DNA from: Baffinella frigidus
Taxonomy: Eukaryota; Cryptophyceae; Cryptomonadales; Baffinellaceae
NCBI GenBank assembly: GCA_026770585.1
Contig: MU646529.1
Location: 19,395-34,557, forward strand
DNA length: 15,163 bases
Direction of reading: 5' to 3'
In this document: piece by piece, positions 12,101 through 14,637 of the stretch
How positions within the stretch are numbered: position 1 is the first letter of the stretch
Layout of the letters: each line of letters starts with the position of its first letter
Notes under the pieces: model-generated
What the model saw: the letters and a program-made list of their open reading frames with translations, nothing else
Told to the model about the DNA's origin: nothing
Database searches by the model: none
Position numbers and translations under genes: made by a program

Positions 12101-14584
12101 TAAACCCCGAAATCCCTAAACCCTCAACACCAAACACTAAATCCTACCCCCTGTATGCAGAGCCAGTAAGCTGATGAATCTCGAGCGGGACCTTTTCGGG
12201 GCGTGGTGCGGATTCACGTTCCAGCCTGGAGGGTTCGGCCGCAAGTTCTTCGAAGACACGCTGTCCCAGGTCTCGTCCTTTTTGTACGGGGAGATTGGAC
12301 GCGATCACCGTGGTTGTACGGGAAAATGGGACGCGACCACGGGTGTCGCGTCCTTTTTGGTAGGGGGAGACGGGACCGTAGTGGGTCTTGTCGCTTAAGG
12401 GTTATTCGAAATCCCTTCGAAGTCCGCTGCGTGTGGGGAATTGGACGCGGTCGCCGTGGTTGTACGGGAAATTGGGACGCGACCGCGGGTGTCGCGTCCT
12501 TTTTGGTAGAGGGAGACGGGACGCGATCACGTGTGTCCTCTTTGGCGCGTGGTGCGGATTCACTTTCCAGCCTGGAGGCTTCGGCCGCAAGTTCTTCGAA
12601 GACACGCTGTCCCAGGTCGCGTCCTCTAGCTCTGCCTCAGTAAAACTCGGCTCGCTATAAAACACATTTAGAGCAGTCACTCCGGTACAAAAGGGCAACT
12701 AAAATGCTTTTATGGCGAGCCCGGTTTTAATCAGGCAGAGCTAGGTCCTGGTTGTACAGGGAGATTGGACGTGATCACCGTGGTTGTACGGGAAAATGGG
12801 ACGCGACCATGGGTGTCGCGTCCTTTTTGGTAGGGGGAGACGGGACGCGATCACGTGTATCCTCTTTGGCGCGTGGTGCGGATTCACGTTCCAGCCTGGG
12901 GGGTTCGGCCGCAATTTTTTTCGAGGACACGCTGTCCCAGGTCGCGCCCTTTTTGTACGGGGGAATTGGACGTGATGTCCCAGGTCGCGTCCGGTTCTCC
13001 CGTACATCTTGGACGCGACAACCGTGCTACCCGGGAGAGCTAAAACTCAATAACACACTCCTCCGGTGCAGCCATCTATTATCAAAGTCATTCCCCCCCT
13101 TCAATTCTCTCCAAAAGTGGATGCGTGTGGTACAAATTTTAAAAATACGCGGGGCTGGTGTGTTTTAAAACGAACAGCGCTCCCGCGTAGTGCTCTGTAC
13201 GGGGGAAGAGGACGCGACCACCCGTCCAAACCCGCGCATCGCAAACGTCTCGCCATCGTGTTGGTCCTAGGCTAATCTCCACAAAAGTATTAATTAATTG
13301 CTTTCGGCGCAACGAAATTTACTACATAGATGCTTTACTATTACTTTTATGAGCAAATCGTGTAGTAATTTTTGTTGCCCAAAAACAATTAATTAATACT
13401 TCTATGGAGATTAGATTAGGGTCAGGGTTCCGGGTCGTCTGAAATTCCCACTTGTGCCCTGGCGTGGGCAGGTGGATAAGGCACTCCAGGAAACGTCTGG
13501 GCCGTGGATCCTCGGCGGCGACCGTCCCTCGCTCGTCGATTTCCAATACGTGTATGCACCCCTCCCCGAAAGTGGACACTCGCATAAAAGTTAACCCGGT
13601 TCGCCTTTTAAGTTGACAAGGTACACCTTTTCCTGGTACGGTCCAGTAAGCAGTCAACATTCACGGCTGCAGAAACCGCCCCGGCGTGAAACCGTCCGAT
13701 TCTAGTTAGTCAACAGGCCGGCTCGTGCGCCCACACGAGGCTACCCAGGCGAACAGAATAAAAGGGACTTTTAAAGTTTTGTGGGGAAATGATCACGGAT
13801 AAGGTAACCGACCGACCGCTCAGCGGGCGGAAACGTGATCATTTCCCCACAAAACTTTAAAAGTCCCTGTTATTCTGTTCGCCTGGGTAGCCTCGTGTGG
13901 ACAGGTCGCACGTCCATGTGAAAAGCTCTCAGCACCCGAAAACCCCTTCGTAGCCCGCAGTGTGGATGGTACCAGGATCCCAATTCAGGATTTCATCTGG
14001 GCATTTAATTTACATACGCACTTTCATAGGGAATAGATAGAGTCTTTCCTCAGAAAGAAGGCTGACGGCTCCACTTCCCTATGTCATGTGAAAAGCTAAC
14101 GCCAGCGAGGTACTTACAGCCTACGGATTGCCTACGGTAGGAGCCTTCCACCTACGACTTTTAAAGTCCTTTTTGTTTTCAAGGTCGTAGGAGGAGGGGG
14201 GGTTCCTACCGTAGGCTAAGGGGTCACCGCCGGCGTTAGCTTTTCGCATTAACGTGGAATGCATGGTGCCCTCTTGACTGGGAACCAATTCAAATCAAAT
14301 CACCTGTGTGCTATCTTACGGGTGGGGTTAATGCTATGGTAAAGCTATGCCGATGCTAAGACAACCAAAAAAAAAACTCAAGATAGCACCACACAACATT
14401 TAATAATAATAAAAAATCCCGTTTTAGGTCGCACGTGGAGCGGATGGTGCCCTCGGTGCTTTACTGGAAAGGGCTGAAGATGCGCGGGGACCCCCGGTGG
14501 GCTGGGATCACCGCTTGGCTGGAGGCGTTTGAGAAGCGTCCTGCGTACGTGGCGACCAAGAGCGATTACTACACCCACATCAAG
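1584..14584 (+). CDS. Plastid-targeted glutathione S-transferase family protein, ten exons, 3' end possibly outside window
   Basis: Ten exons join with matching phases (introns in phase 0,0,0,2,0,0,2,0,2) to give 360 codons. Residues 1-25 form a signal peptide with Phe-Ala-Phe, followed by a Ser/Arg-rich transit-like stretch to about 90. Residues 91-139 form a helical linker. The thioredoxin-like N-domain (140-223) has the VVLYRD strand, the active-site Cys162-Pro-Tyr-Cys165, the cis-Pro region GLLP (203-206) and the glutathione-binding pair Glu217-Ser218. The all-helical C-domain follows, with an N-capping box Ser301-x-x-Asp304 and the conserved tail from Glu340 to His358 ([15 protein letters not shown]). 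The CPYC pair points to a Cys-type transferase, with thiol-transferase, deglutathionylation or dehydroascorbate-reductase-like chemistry rather than Ser/Tyr-type conjugation; the substrate is unknown. The start is the ATG at 1584. Exons make up about 8% of the span. If exon 10 does not splice, translation stops at 14642-14644 (379 codons). Confidence 0.88.
2050..2236 (+). repeat. Telomere-like heptamer array in intron 1
   Basis: Imperfect tandem heptamers, CCCTAAA, CCCTGAA, CCCGAAA and ACACTGA, have the C-rich strand on the sense strand of the transferase gene. The array starts about 140 nt after the exon 1 donor. It is an interstitial telomere-like array, not a chromosome end, because the gene continues beyond it. 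Confidence 0.85.
2237..2366. repeat. Hairpin fragment of the AGCTCTG foldback family
   Basis: It contains gtctatttggtctcaccaat followed by ttggcgagacc, a short hairpin also present at 377-404 (inverted) and 11432-11482. It then has tgtcaacttgagaatagtcg (2322-2341), repeated at 11609-11628 and, in inverted form, near 308. It continues to cgactgaggcagcgc, a terminus-like sequence. Confidence 0.5.
2368..2466 (+). repeat. 99-bp direct repeat, copy 1
   Basis: It begins gtgcactccgagccagaaca and ends gtccatctaaacgaaat, and it recurs at 3592-3690 with few mismatches. In both copies a short hairpin precedes the end, but its arms differ (ccggctc/gagccgg here, cctgccat/atggcagg there). Base pairing is kept while the sequence changes, which is compatible with a selected or structurally formed stem. 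Confidence 0.75.
2467..2690. other. Intron 1 segment without recognisable features
   Basis: Nothing is supported here. Both strands have open frames of about 130 codons across this stretch, but their products show no domain, and the surrounding DNA is plainly repeat-derived. Confidence 0.4.
2718..3004. mobile_element. Foldback element in intron 1
   Basis: The arm 2731-2757 (gcatgctaccacgcaagagt core) is inverted at 2901-2927. Outer pieces ccagtatcac (2718) and gtgatactgatccag (2990-3004) also pair. Inside lies a perfect 22-nt palindrome at 2858-2879 centred on AGATCT. There is no coding capacity, so it would be a non-autonomous element. Confidence 0.6.
3086..3221 (+). repeat. Exon 2 acceptor-edge shard A with upstream intron module
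   Basis: The module gtgttacgtgaccaaatt ... ggcaagttgacttttg ... aaattacgcgagagcag is followed by a partial copy of exon 2 (3196-3221), which breaks off at gggaagacatg. The same module ends at the true exon 2 acceptor (3951-4076). The shard is cut off where the foldback at 3225 begins. Confidence 0.75.
3225..3393. mobile_element. Foldback with ~65-bp arms
   Basis: The left arm starts ctagagcgcttgagggaaaa and the right arm ends tttttccgcaagcgctctag. Between the arms lies a loop of about 40 nt (3289-3328). The arms include gccgatttcaacgagaaatg and its complement. There are a few mismatches and one small gap. It follows immediately after exon 2 shard A. Confidence 0.8.
3592..3712 (+). repeat. 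99-bp direct repeat copy 2 plus an inverted segment
   Basis: Positions 3592-3690 repeat 2368-2466. The following gaaatcaggggaaagttgac (3684-3703), running on to ttaggtgag, is the inverted form of the internal cacctaagtcaactccccct, so copy 2 carries an extra partial inverted copy, as in a foldback in the making. Confidence 0.7.
3793..3868 (+). repeat. 26-bp tandem repeat, three units
   Basis: Units start at 3793, 3819 and 3845, each containing ggtccgtagtccaccgtgtg (one G-to-A-type difference: gcag/gtag in the middle unit). A fourth separate unit lies at 4023-4048, immediately before the true exon 2 acceptor module. Confidence 0.9.
3875..3950 (+). pseudogene. Exon 2 acceptor-edge shard B
   Basis: It copies the intron end (gttccgaaattacgcgagagc, then AG) and the first 17 codons of exon 2 at 3900-3950, reading [17 protein letters not shown]. 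There are three base differences from the true exon, two of them synonymous. It stops at CTTCGG without GPPHT, and the intron module gtgttacgtgaccaaatt follows. The acceptor is intact, so it is a plausible cryptic exon start. Confidence 0.8.
4077..4163 (+). CDS. Exon 2: linker helix of the transferase
   Basis: This exon encodes residues 111-139, starting [18 protein letters not shown] and ending [10 protein letters not shown]. Related algal and plant proteins carry a similar (T/V)GK.LA.E.ALR...GPPHT segment just before the thioredoxin fold. The acceptor is gagagcag|GTG and the donor AAG|GTCCGT (4164). Two partial upstream copies of its acceptor edge lie in intron 1 (3172-3221 and 3875-3950). 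Only this copy continues to GPPHT and has a donor, so it is the functional one. Intron 1 is 1914-4076. Confidence 0.85.
4182..4341. mobile_element. Foldback element, CGGGCTACGAAGGG family, copy 1
   Basis: It has termini ccacacagcgggctacgacg and cttcgaagtcgtctgtgtgg, with internal cctacgggttgcctaccgta typical of the family. It starts 18 nt after the exon 2 donor. It aligns along its length with 8011-8170 and partly with 1-286. Confidence 0.7.
4342..4828. other. Intron 2 segment without a clear element
   Basis: It contains a palindrome around 4433-4450 (cccccggatatccggggg) that runs into a long G run to 4457, a purine-rich stretch at 4514-4565, and short inverted gagttacttt/aaagtaactc motifs (4709-4755). 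No gene or RNA is supported. Confidence 0.4.
4974..5009 (+). pseudogene. Exon 3 acceptor-edge shard 1
   Basis: The sequence cag|atgcgggtgttcggacac then aaagagaagaatgcc matches the start of exon 3 (cag|atgcggctgttcgggca, gaaggaggagga). It runs directly into a heptamer array. Confidence 0.75.
5010..5113 (+). repeat. CCCGAAA array in intron 2
   Basis: Tandem heptamers CCCGAAA, CCCGACA and CCCAAAA have the C-rich strand on the sense strand and abut an exon 3 shard on the left. Confidence 0.85.
5203..5321 (+). mobile_element. 119-bp element, copy 1
   Basis: It begins ttcatctcggaccataccag and ends ctaagatagtgggaca. The reverse complement recurs at 10519-10637 over the same 119 nt with only a handful of substitutions and no visible indel. 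The interior has gcatcatttgatgc, a short palindrome. Its similarity between two introns in opposite orientations is best explained by transposition. Confidence 0.8.
5370..5424 (+). pseudogene. Exon 3 acceptor-edge shard 2
   Basis: It copies cag plus about 52 nt of exon 3 (start atgcggctattcggacacaa, then gtgcgcgtagtgctctacca). In frame it reads [17 protein letters not shown], with both synonymous and amino-acid-changing differences. It lacks CPYC. Confidence 0.85.
5475..5508 (+). pseudogene. Exon 3 acceptor-edge shard 3
   Basis: The sequence cag|atgcgggtgttcggtcgc then aaggaggagga copies the exon 3 start. The shared prefix gaatcgtg ties it to shard 1 (4974). A heptamer array follows and ends at the true exon 3 acceptor. 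Confidence 0.8.
5515..5566 (+). repeat. CCCGAAA array at the exon 3 acceptor
   Basis: About seven heptamers (CCCTGAA, CCCGACA, CCCGAAA, CCCTAAA) fill the space between shard 3 and the real acceptor, so the array itself supplies the pyrimidine-containing 3' end of intron 2. Confidence 0.85.
5572..5655 (+). CDS. Exon 3: active-site exon with CPYC
   Basis: This exon encodes residues 140-167, [10 protein letters not shown] then [18 protein letters not shown], the first strand and catalytic turn of the thioredoxin fold. Cys162 is the predicted nucleophile. Its acceptor is accatcag|ATG, directly after a heptamer array, and its donor is AAG|GTCCCG (5656). It has six partial copies in flanking introns, but only this one carries an uninterrupted frame between two good splice sites. 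Intron 2 is 4164-5571. Confidence 0.92.
5709..5770 (+). pseudogene. Exon 3 donor-edge shard 1
   Basis: It copies the end of exon 3 with the donor and first intron bases: gcggcatggtgccggcactg, ccagaag|gtcccgccca, then cgagcccgaactgcgaaaac. The Tyr of CPYC becomes His (tac to cac). It lies downstream of the real exon. Confidence 0.85.
5781..5836 (+). repeat. ~19-bp tandem repeat, three units
   Basis: Units of the type atattagcgtctggtaaa occur at about 5781, 5800 and 5819, with small differences (cagcgtttgg, tagcgtctgg). Confidence 0.85.
5866..6014. mobile_element. Foldback with captured exon 3 fragment
   Basis: Arms of about 48 bp pair: aaggatttgtgtagtgattt ... gacgaagctggtggtttt on the left, and aaactaccagcttcggctaa ... 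aaatcactacacaaatcttt on the right. The loop (5915-5967) holds gaggaggatgcgcgtgtggt gctgtacca (5921-5949), a recognisable internal piece of exon 3. Confidence 0.8.
6034..6090 (+). pseudogene. Exon 3 donor-edge shard 2
   Basis: The sequence gtgatgctctaccgcgggat ggtgccctgactgcagaagc then ccccccagcgaacccc follows the end of exon 3 and the first ~18 nt of intron 3, with internal deletions. A heptamer array follows at once. Confidence 0.8.
6091..6188 (+). repeat. CCCTAAA/CCCTCAA array in intron 3
   Basis: Tandem CCCTGAA, CCCTAAA and CCCTCAA heptamers (sense strand C-rich) lie between exon 3 donor-edge shard 2 and the tandem block that precedes exon 4. Confidence 0.9.
6188..6565 (+). repeat. 230-bp tandem duplication carrying exon 4 acceptor edges
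   Basis: Two long units start at about 6188 and 6418 with the same order: gaattcgacggggtt, gacgctttttccgaaggtgt, gaaccccgaattcgacaggt, gtttaaataacctgaattcg, gacgctttttccgaaggtgt. The exon 4 acceptor edge therefore occurs four times (6219, 6314, 6449, 6544). Only the last one leads into the intact micro-exon. Confidence 0.9.
6329..6386. repeat. Perfect hairpin built from an exon 4 shard
   Basis: The arm 6329-6351 (ggtgtgtctgctgcttgaag gtg) is exactly inverted at 6364-6386, with a short loop containing cggctgctgg. The arm is itself a variant of exon 4 (gtgtggctgctgctggagg), so exon sequence has been turned into a foldback. Confidence 0.9.
6560..6597 (+). CDS. Exon 4: 38-nt micro-exon of helix 1
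   Basis: This exon encodes residues 168-179 plus two bases of Arg180: [13 protein letters not shown], the first helix after the CPYC turn. The acceptor is tttttccgaag|GTG and the donor CAG|GTTGGG (6598). Its short length would make it hard for gene finders to detect. The sequence gacgctttttccgaaggtgt occurs four times within 345 nt (from 6219, 6314, 6449 and 6544); only the last runs on into the full exon with a donor. Intron 3 is 5656-6559. Confidence 0.87.
6600..6980. repeat. TTGACTAAT / ATTAGTGGCG repeat block, intron 4
   Basis: At least seven copies of gttgactaatcagac-type sequence and its partner attagtggcg(t/c)c are interspersed. A small element with termini gtgtgaggacta (6829-6840) and tagtcctcacac (6893-6904) lies inside. 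At 6949-6977 cgtacaaaggagcctcccgc resembles the exon 4 donor edge (cgtacaggttgggagcctcc). Confidence 0.75.
7097..7500. mobile_element. Large foldback with 170-bp arms
   Basis: The left arm 7097-7266 pairs with 7331-7500 over the same length and in exact register, with few mismatches, around a 64-nt loop. The ends are ctacgcgggagagctacatg and catgtagctctctcgcgtag. No target-site duplication is evident and no protein is encoded. As part of an intron it would form a long double-stranded RNA. Confidence 0.9.
7563..7751. mobile_element. Short inverted-repeat element in intron 4
   Basis: The termini cgagaatgctggagggtcct and ggcccctctagcattctcg pair with one or two mismatches. The interior shows further partial pairing (ggtcctattt/aaataggccc). 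It is non-coding. Confidence 0.6.
7846..7985 (+). repeat. Partial CGGGCTACGAAGGG element and short heptamer array
   Basis: Positions 7846-7875 (agcgggctacgaagggatct) match one terminus of the element at 8011. A CCCTCAA/CCCTAAA/CACCCTA array follows at 7924-7985. Confidence 0.6.
8011..8170. mobile_element. Foldback element, CGGGCTACGAAGGG family, copy 2
   Basis: The termini cacagcgggctacgaaggga and tccctttgtagtccgctgtg pair. The interior includes tccgttaccttatctctagg, shared with copy 1 (4182-4341, tccgttaccttatccgtagg). Confidence 0.75.
8255..8607 (+). repeat. CCCGAAA array in intron 4 with exon 5 shard
   Basis: Dense CCCGAAA, CCCGAAG and CCCAAAC heptamers (C-rich sense strand) run up to the exon 5 acceptor. 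They are interrupted at 8458-8498 by a copy of the exon 5 start. Confidence 0.9.
8458..8498 (+). pseudogene. Exon 5 acceptor-edge shard
   Basis: The sequence agggttgagacaatcaaccc then gcggtcctacgagaacgag copies ag|ggtcgagaaaatcaacat gcggtcctacggtgagaag. It is embedded in a CCCGAAA array and lies upstream of the real exon. Confidence 0.8.
8611..8689 (+). CDS. Exon 5: strand 2 to cis-proline loop
   Basis: This exon encodes residues 180-206: a single base completing Arg180, then [19 protein letters not shown] and MPRGLLP. The [11 protein letters not shown] segment and the G-L-L-P turn are family hallmarks; Pro206 is the expected cis-proline beside the active site. The acceptor is aaccccag|G at the end of a CCCGAAA array and the donor is CCG|GTACCT (8690). 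A truncated copy of its 5' edge sits at 8458-8498. Intron 4 is 6598-8610. Confidence 0.9.
8723..9066 (+). repeat. CACTAAA/CACGAAA array filling intron 5
   Basis: Roughly 340 of the 388 nt of intron 5 are heptamers of the type ACACTAA, ACACGAA and ACACTCA. The sub-blocks (pure CACTAAA, then CACGAAA, then CACTAAA, then CACTTAA) show local homogenisation by recent tandem expansion. Confidence 0.95.
9078..9128 (+). CDS. Exon 6: glutathione-binding ES motif
   Basis: This exon encodes residues 207-223, [17 protein letters not shown]. Glu217-Ser218 is the conserved pair that binds the gamma-glutamyl part of glutathione. The acceptor is gggactag|GTT and the donor CAG|GTCCTG (9129). It lies between two heptamer arrays: intron 5 (8690-9077) is almost wholly array, and intron 6 (9129-10422) begins with about 310 nt of array. 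Confidence 0.9.
9131..9442 (+). repeat. CCCGAAA/CCCGGAA array at the start of intron 6
   Basis: It begins at the exon 6 donor itself: GTCCTGAACTCAAAACCTGA grades into CCCGAAA and CCCGGAA heptamers for about 310 nt. The C-rich strand is the sense strand. Confidence 0.95.
9616..9933. mobile_element. Foldback with 96-bp arms
   Basis: The left arm 9616-9711 (ctctgcgaaccgaaagagcg start) pairs in register with 9838-9933. The loop begins with a second copy of cgtgttagatctgacgcgga (from 9711), which also precedes the element (from about 9580), a direct repeat of about 23 bp. The 126-nt loop contains a further small hairpin (gtgaaaacac/gtgttttac). Confidence 0.9.
9948..10088. mobile_element. GGGGTAGTTAGGC foldback family, copy 1
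   Basis: The outer arms aatggggtagttgggcctac and gtaggcgtaactaccccagt pair, as do inner cctacggtagg motifs. It is the same family as 11905-12050; homology continues a few bases beyond the right arm (agcctatgaa). Confidence 0.85.
10180..10364. mobile_element. Foldback with ~61-bp arms
   Basis: The left arm (agagccattccggtaggact start) pairs with 10304-10364 (end gtcctaccggaatagctct), enclosing ttaaagctcgtaaaatgttt. The motif taaataacct occurs just outside both ends (about 10150 and 10375), a possible displaced target-site duplication. It lies 58 nt before exon 7. Confidence 0.85.
10423..10487 (+). CDS. Exon 7: interdomain linker
   Basis: This exon encodes residues 224-244 plus two bases of Arg245, [17 protein letters not shown] then AELAR. 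It joins the thioredoxin-like domain to the first helix of the C-domain. The acceptor is atggtgcag|ATG and the donor CAG|GTACGC (10488). Two short copies of its donor edge lie downstream at 10703-10720 and 10860-10876. Confidence 0.88.
10519..10637 (-). mobile_element. 119-bp element, copy 2 (inverted)
   Basis: It is the reverse complement of 5203-5321 over the full 119 nt with few substitutions. It begins 32 nt after the exon 7 donor. It has no coding capacity. Confidence 0.8.
10703..10876 (+). pseudogene. Two exon 7 donor-edge shards
   Basis: The sequences gagctcgccag|gcgcgcg (10703-10720) and gagctcgccag|gtgcgag (10860-10876) copy the end of exon 7 and its donor region (gagctcgccag|gtacgcg). 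Both are downstream of the true exon. They are short, so chance contributes to the uncertainty. Confidence 0.55.
10877..11395. repeat. Intron 7 segment with two tandem repeats
   Basis: It has a perfect 28-bp tandem duplication at 11043-11070 and 11071-11098 (unit starts agtcagcacttgcgcagaac). It also has a three-unit, about 19-bp repeat at 11312-11371 (acatttagacccgtacaag type). No gene is supported; frames of 80-100 codons on both strands are unremarkable. Confidence 0.8.
11396..11655. mobile_element. AGCTCTG foldback family, intron 7
   Basis: The termini cctagctctgactc (from about 11397) and gagacagagctagg (to 11503) pair. A nested hairpin ggtctcaccagattggtgag then acc lies at 11454-11476. 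A further end-like piece, ctcagcgaggcatagctagg, lies at 11636-11655. Confidence 0.65.
11562..11894 (+). repeat. 48-bp direct repeat pair
   Basis: Positions 11562-11609 and 11847-11894 (both starting gctctttccctcgccgaagc) differ at a single base. The second copy ends 10 nt before the foldback at 11905. The intervening DNA includes a short heptamer run (11706-11730) and a 9-bp tandem repeat ttgccggtt at 11774-11800. Confidence 0.9.
11905..12050. mobile_element. GGGGTAGTTAGGC foldback family, copy 2
   Basis: Perfect 26-bp termini (acggcctgaaaatggggtag then ttaggc) pair 11905-11930 with 12025-12050. Inner cctaccgtagg/cctacggtagg and cctaggacctcct/aggaggtcctagg also pair. It is related to 9948-10088. 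Confidence 0.9.
12064..12150 (+). repeat. Heptamer array before exon 8
   Basis: CCCGAAA, CCCTAAA and ACACTAAA heptamers, C-rich on the sense strand, end ten bases before the exon 8 acceptor. Confidence 0.85.
12161..12269 (+). CDS. Exon 8 (8a): C-terminal domain helices
   Basis: This exon encodes residues 245-281: one base completing Arg245, then [18 protein letters not shown] and [18 protein letters not shown]. The L(M).LER.LF..W pattern is the first helix of the all-alpha domain. The acceptor is tgtatgcag|A and the donor CAG|GTCTCG (12270). The region is followed by two tandem copies of its 3' part. This copy is preferred because it alone carries SKLMNLERD in agreement with the family. Intron 7 is 10488-12160. 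Confidence 0.88.
12510..12615 (+). other. Exon 8 copy 2, candidate mutually exclusive exon 8b
   Basis: Codons at 12538-12615 encode the same 26 residues as the 3' part of exon 8 (LFGAWCGF through EDTLSQ). The five nucleotide differences I count are all synonymous. The donor CAG|GTCGCG is intact. A pyrimidine-rich acceptor, cctttttggtag, ends at 12509. Use of it would give a 106-nt exon in the same phases as exon 8 (1 nt plus 35 codons), replacing [10 protein letters not shown] by GRRDAITCV. It may be a real alternative exon or a recent duplicate without function. Confidence 0.5.
12626..12744. mobile_element. Complete AGCTCTGCCTCAGT foldback with GTCCT target-site duplication
   Basis: The termini ctagctctgcctcagtaaaa and gttttaatcaggcagagcta pair, and the arms continue through ctcgctataaaacacattta and its partner. 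The element is flanked on both sides by GTCCT (12621-12625 and 12745-12749), a 5-bp direct repeat. It has no coding capacity, so it would depend on a transposase elsewhere. It inserted a few bases after the donor of exon 8 copy 2. Confidence 0.9.
12834..12940 (+). pseudogene. Exon 8 copy 3, frameshifted
   Basis: This is a third tandem copy of the exon 8 region, about 320 nt after copy 2 and with the same upstream context (pyrimidine tract and TAG ending at 12833). The frame [17 protein letters not shown] is intact, then an expanded T run near 12906-12920 shifts the frame before the donor edge CCCAG|GTCGCG. It therefore cannot replace exon 8 in phase. Confidence 0.7.
13031..13271. other. Intron 8 segment without recognisable features
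   Basis: Only a stray ggacgcgaccac motif (13208-13219) links it to the tandem block on its left. No gene, RNA or clear repeat is supported. Confidence 0.4.
13272..13414. mobile_element. Foldback element near exon 9
   Basis: Arms of about 55 bp, ctaatctccacaaaagtatt on the left and aatacttctatggagattag on the right, continue through ttaattaattg/caattaattaa and tttactacat/tgtagtaatt. A related short inverted pair, attactacac/gtgtagtaaat, is at 3472-3525. Confidence 0.85.
13472..13551 (+). CDS. Exon 9: N-capping box exon
   Basis: This exon encodes residues 282-307 plus two bases of Val308: [20 protein letters not shown] then LVDFQYV. It contains the GP(W/F).LGG...S.VD motif of the C-domain; Ser301 and Asp304 form the N-capping box needed for folding. 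The acceptor is gcgtgggcag|GTG and the donor TACGT|GTATGC (13552). No copies of its edges were found. Intron 8 is 12270-13471. Confidence 0.9.
13731..13900. mobile_element. Near-perfect foldback with 66-bp arms
   Basis: The arms 13731-13796 and 13835-13900 (ccacacgaggctacccaggc and gcctgggtagcctcgtgtgg) pair in exact register with one mismatch that I can see. The loop is 38 nt. The low divergence suggests recent origin or gene conversion between arms. Confidence 0.93.
13903..13970 (+). repeat. Short exon 10 edge match and CGGGCTACGAAGGG fragment
   Basis: The sequence aggtcgcacgt (13904-13914) equals the exon 10 acceptor edge, and catgtgaaaagct follows, repeated at 14085-14097. Then ccccttcgtagcccgcagtg (13943-13962) matches one terminus of the 4182/8011 element family. 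Confidence 0.5.
14089..14247. mobile_element. Foldback element with TGAAAAGCTAACGCC termini
   Basis: The termini tgaaaagctaacgccagcga and gccggcgttagcttttcgca pair. Inner cctacggtaggagcc/ggttcctaccgtagg and cctacgacttt/aaggtcgtagg also pair, as in the cctacggtagg elements elsewhere. Confidence 0.8.
14249..14285 (+). pseudogene. Exon 10 acceptor-edge shard
   Basis: The sequence taacgtggaatgcatggtgc then cctcttgactgggaacc follows exon 10 (gcacgtggagcggatggtgc, cctcggtgctttactggaaa) with a small deletion. It lies upstream of the real exon. Confidence 0.65.
14305..14396. mobile_element. Small inverted-repeat element before exon 10
   Basis: The termini tgtgtgctatctt and aagatagcaccacaca pair with small interruptions. 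It is non-coding and ends about 30 nt before exon 10. Confidence 0.6.
14428..14584 (+). CDS. Exon 10: C-terminal helices and conserved tail
   Basis: This exon encodes residues 308-360: [52 protein letters not shown]. The acceptor is ccgttttag|G. The frame stays open to a TGA at 14642-14644, adding VLNHTHHPSEATQNLTSKP. However, AAG|GTCCTG at 14585 matches the donor used after exon 6, and the edge acccacatcaagg is repeated downstream in array DNA, as happens at other donors. Family members usually have a short tail after this point, so a further exon beyond 15163 is likely. Intron 9 is 13552-14427. Confidence 0.85.
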
Positions 14585-14637
14585 GTCCTGAACCACACCC
14601 ACCACCCCTCCGAAGCAACCCAAAACCTGACCTCTAA

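Larger units (their letters stand above)
12270..13030 (+). repeat. Tandem block with exon 8 copies and GGACGCGAC repeats
   Basis: The intron start after exon 8 is repeated with the exon copies: ttgtacggggagattggacg, cgatcaccgtggttgtacgg, gggacgcgaccacgggtgtc, gcgtcctttttggtag. Units recur at roughly 320-350 nt. The ggacgcgac/gtcgcgtcc pairs make short palindromes. A fragment of the CGGGCTACGAAGGG family (aagggttattcgaaatccct, 12398-12417) is inserted between copies 1 and 2. Confidence 0.8.

Noticed and set aside
12388-12660. Independent small protein around [14 protein letters not shown]
   Set aside because: The recognisable part is a duplicate of exon 8 of the transferase; the rest is intron repeat. 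It is treated as an exon copy.
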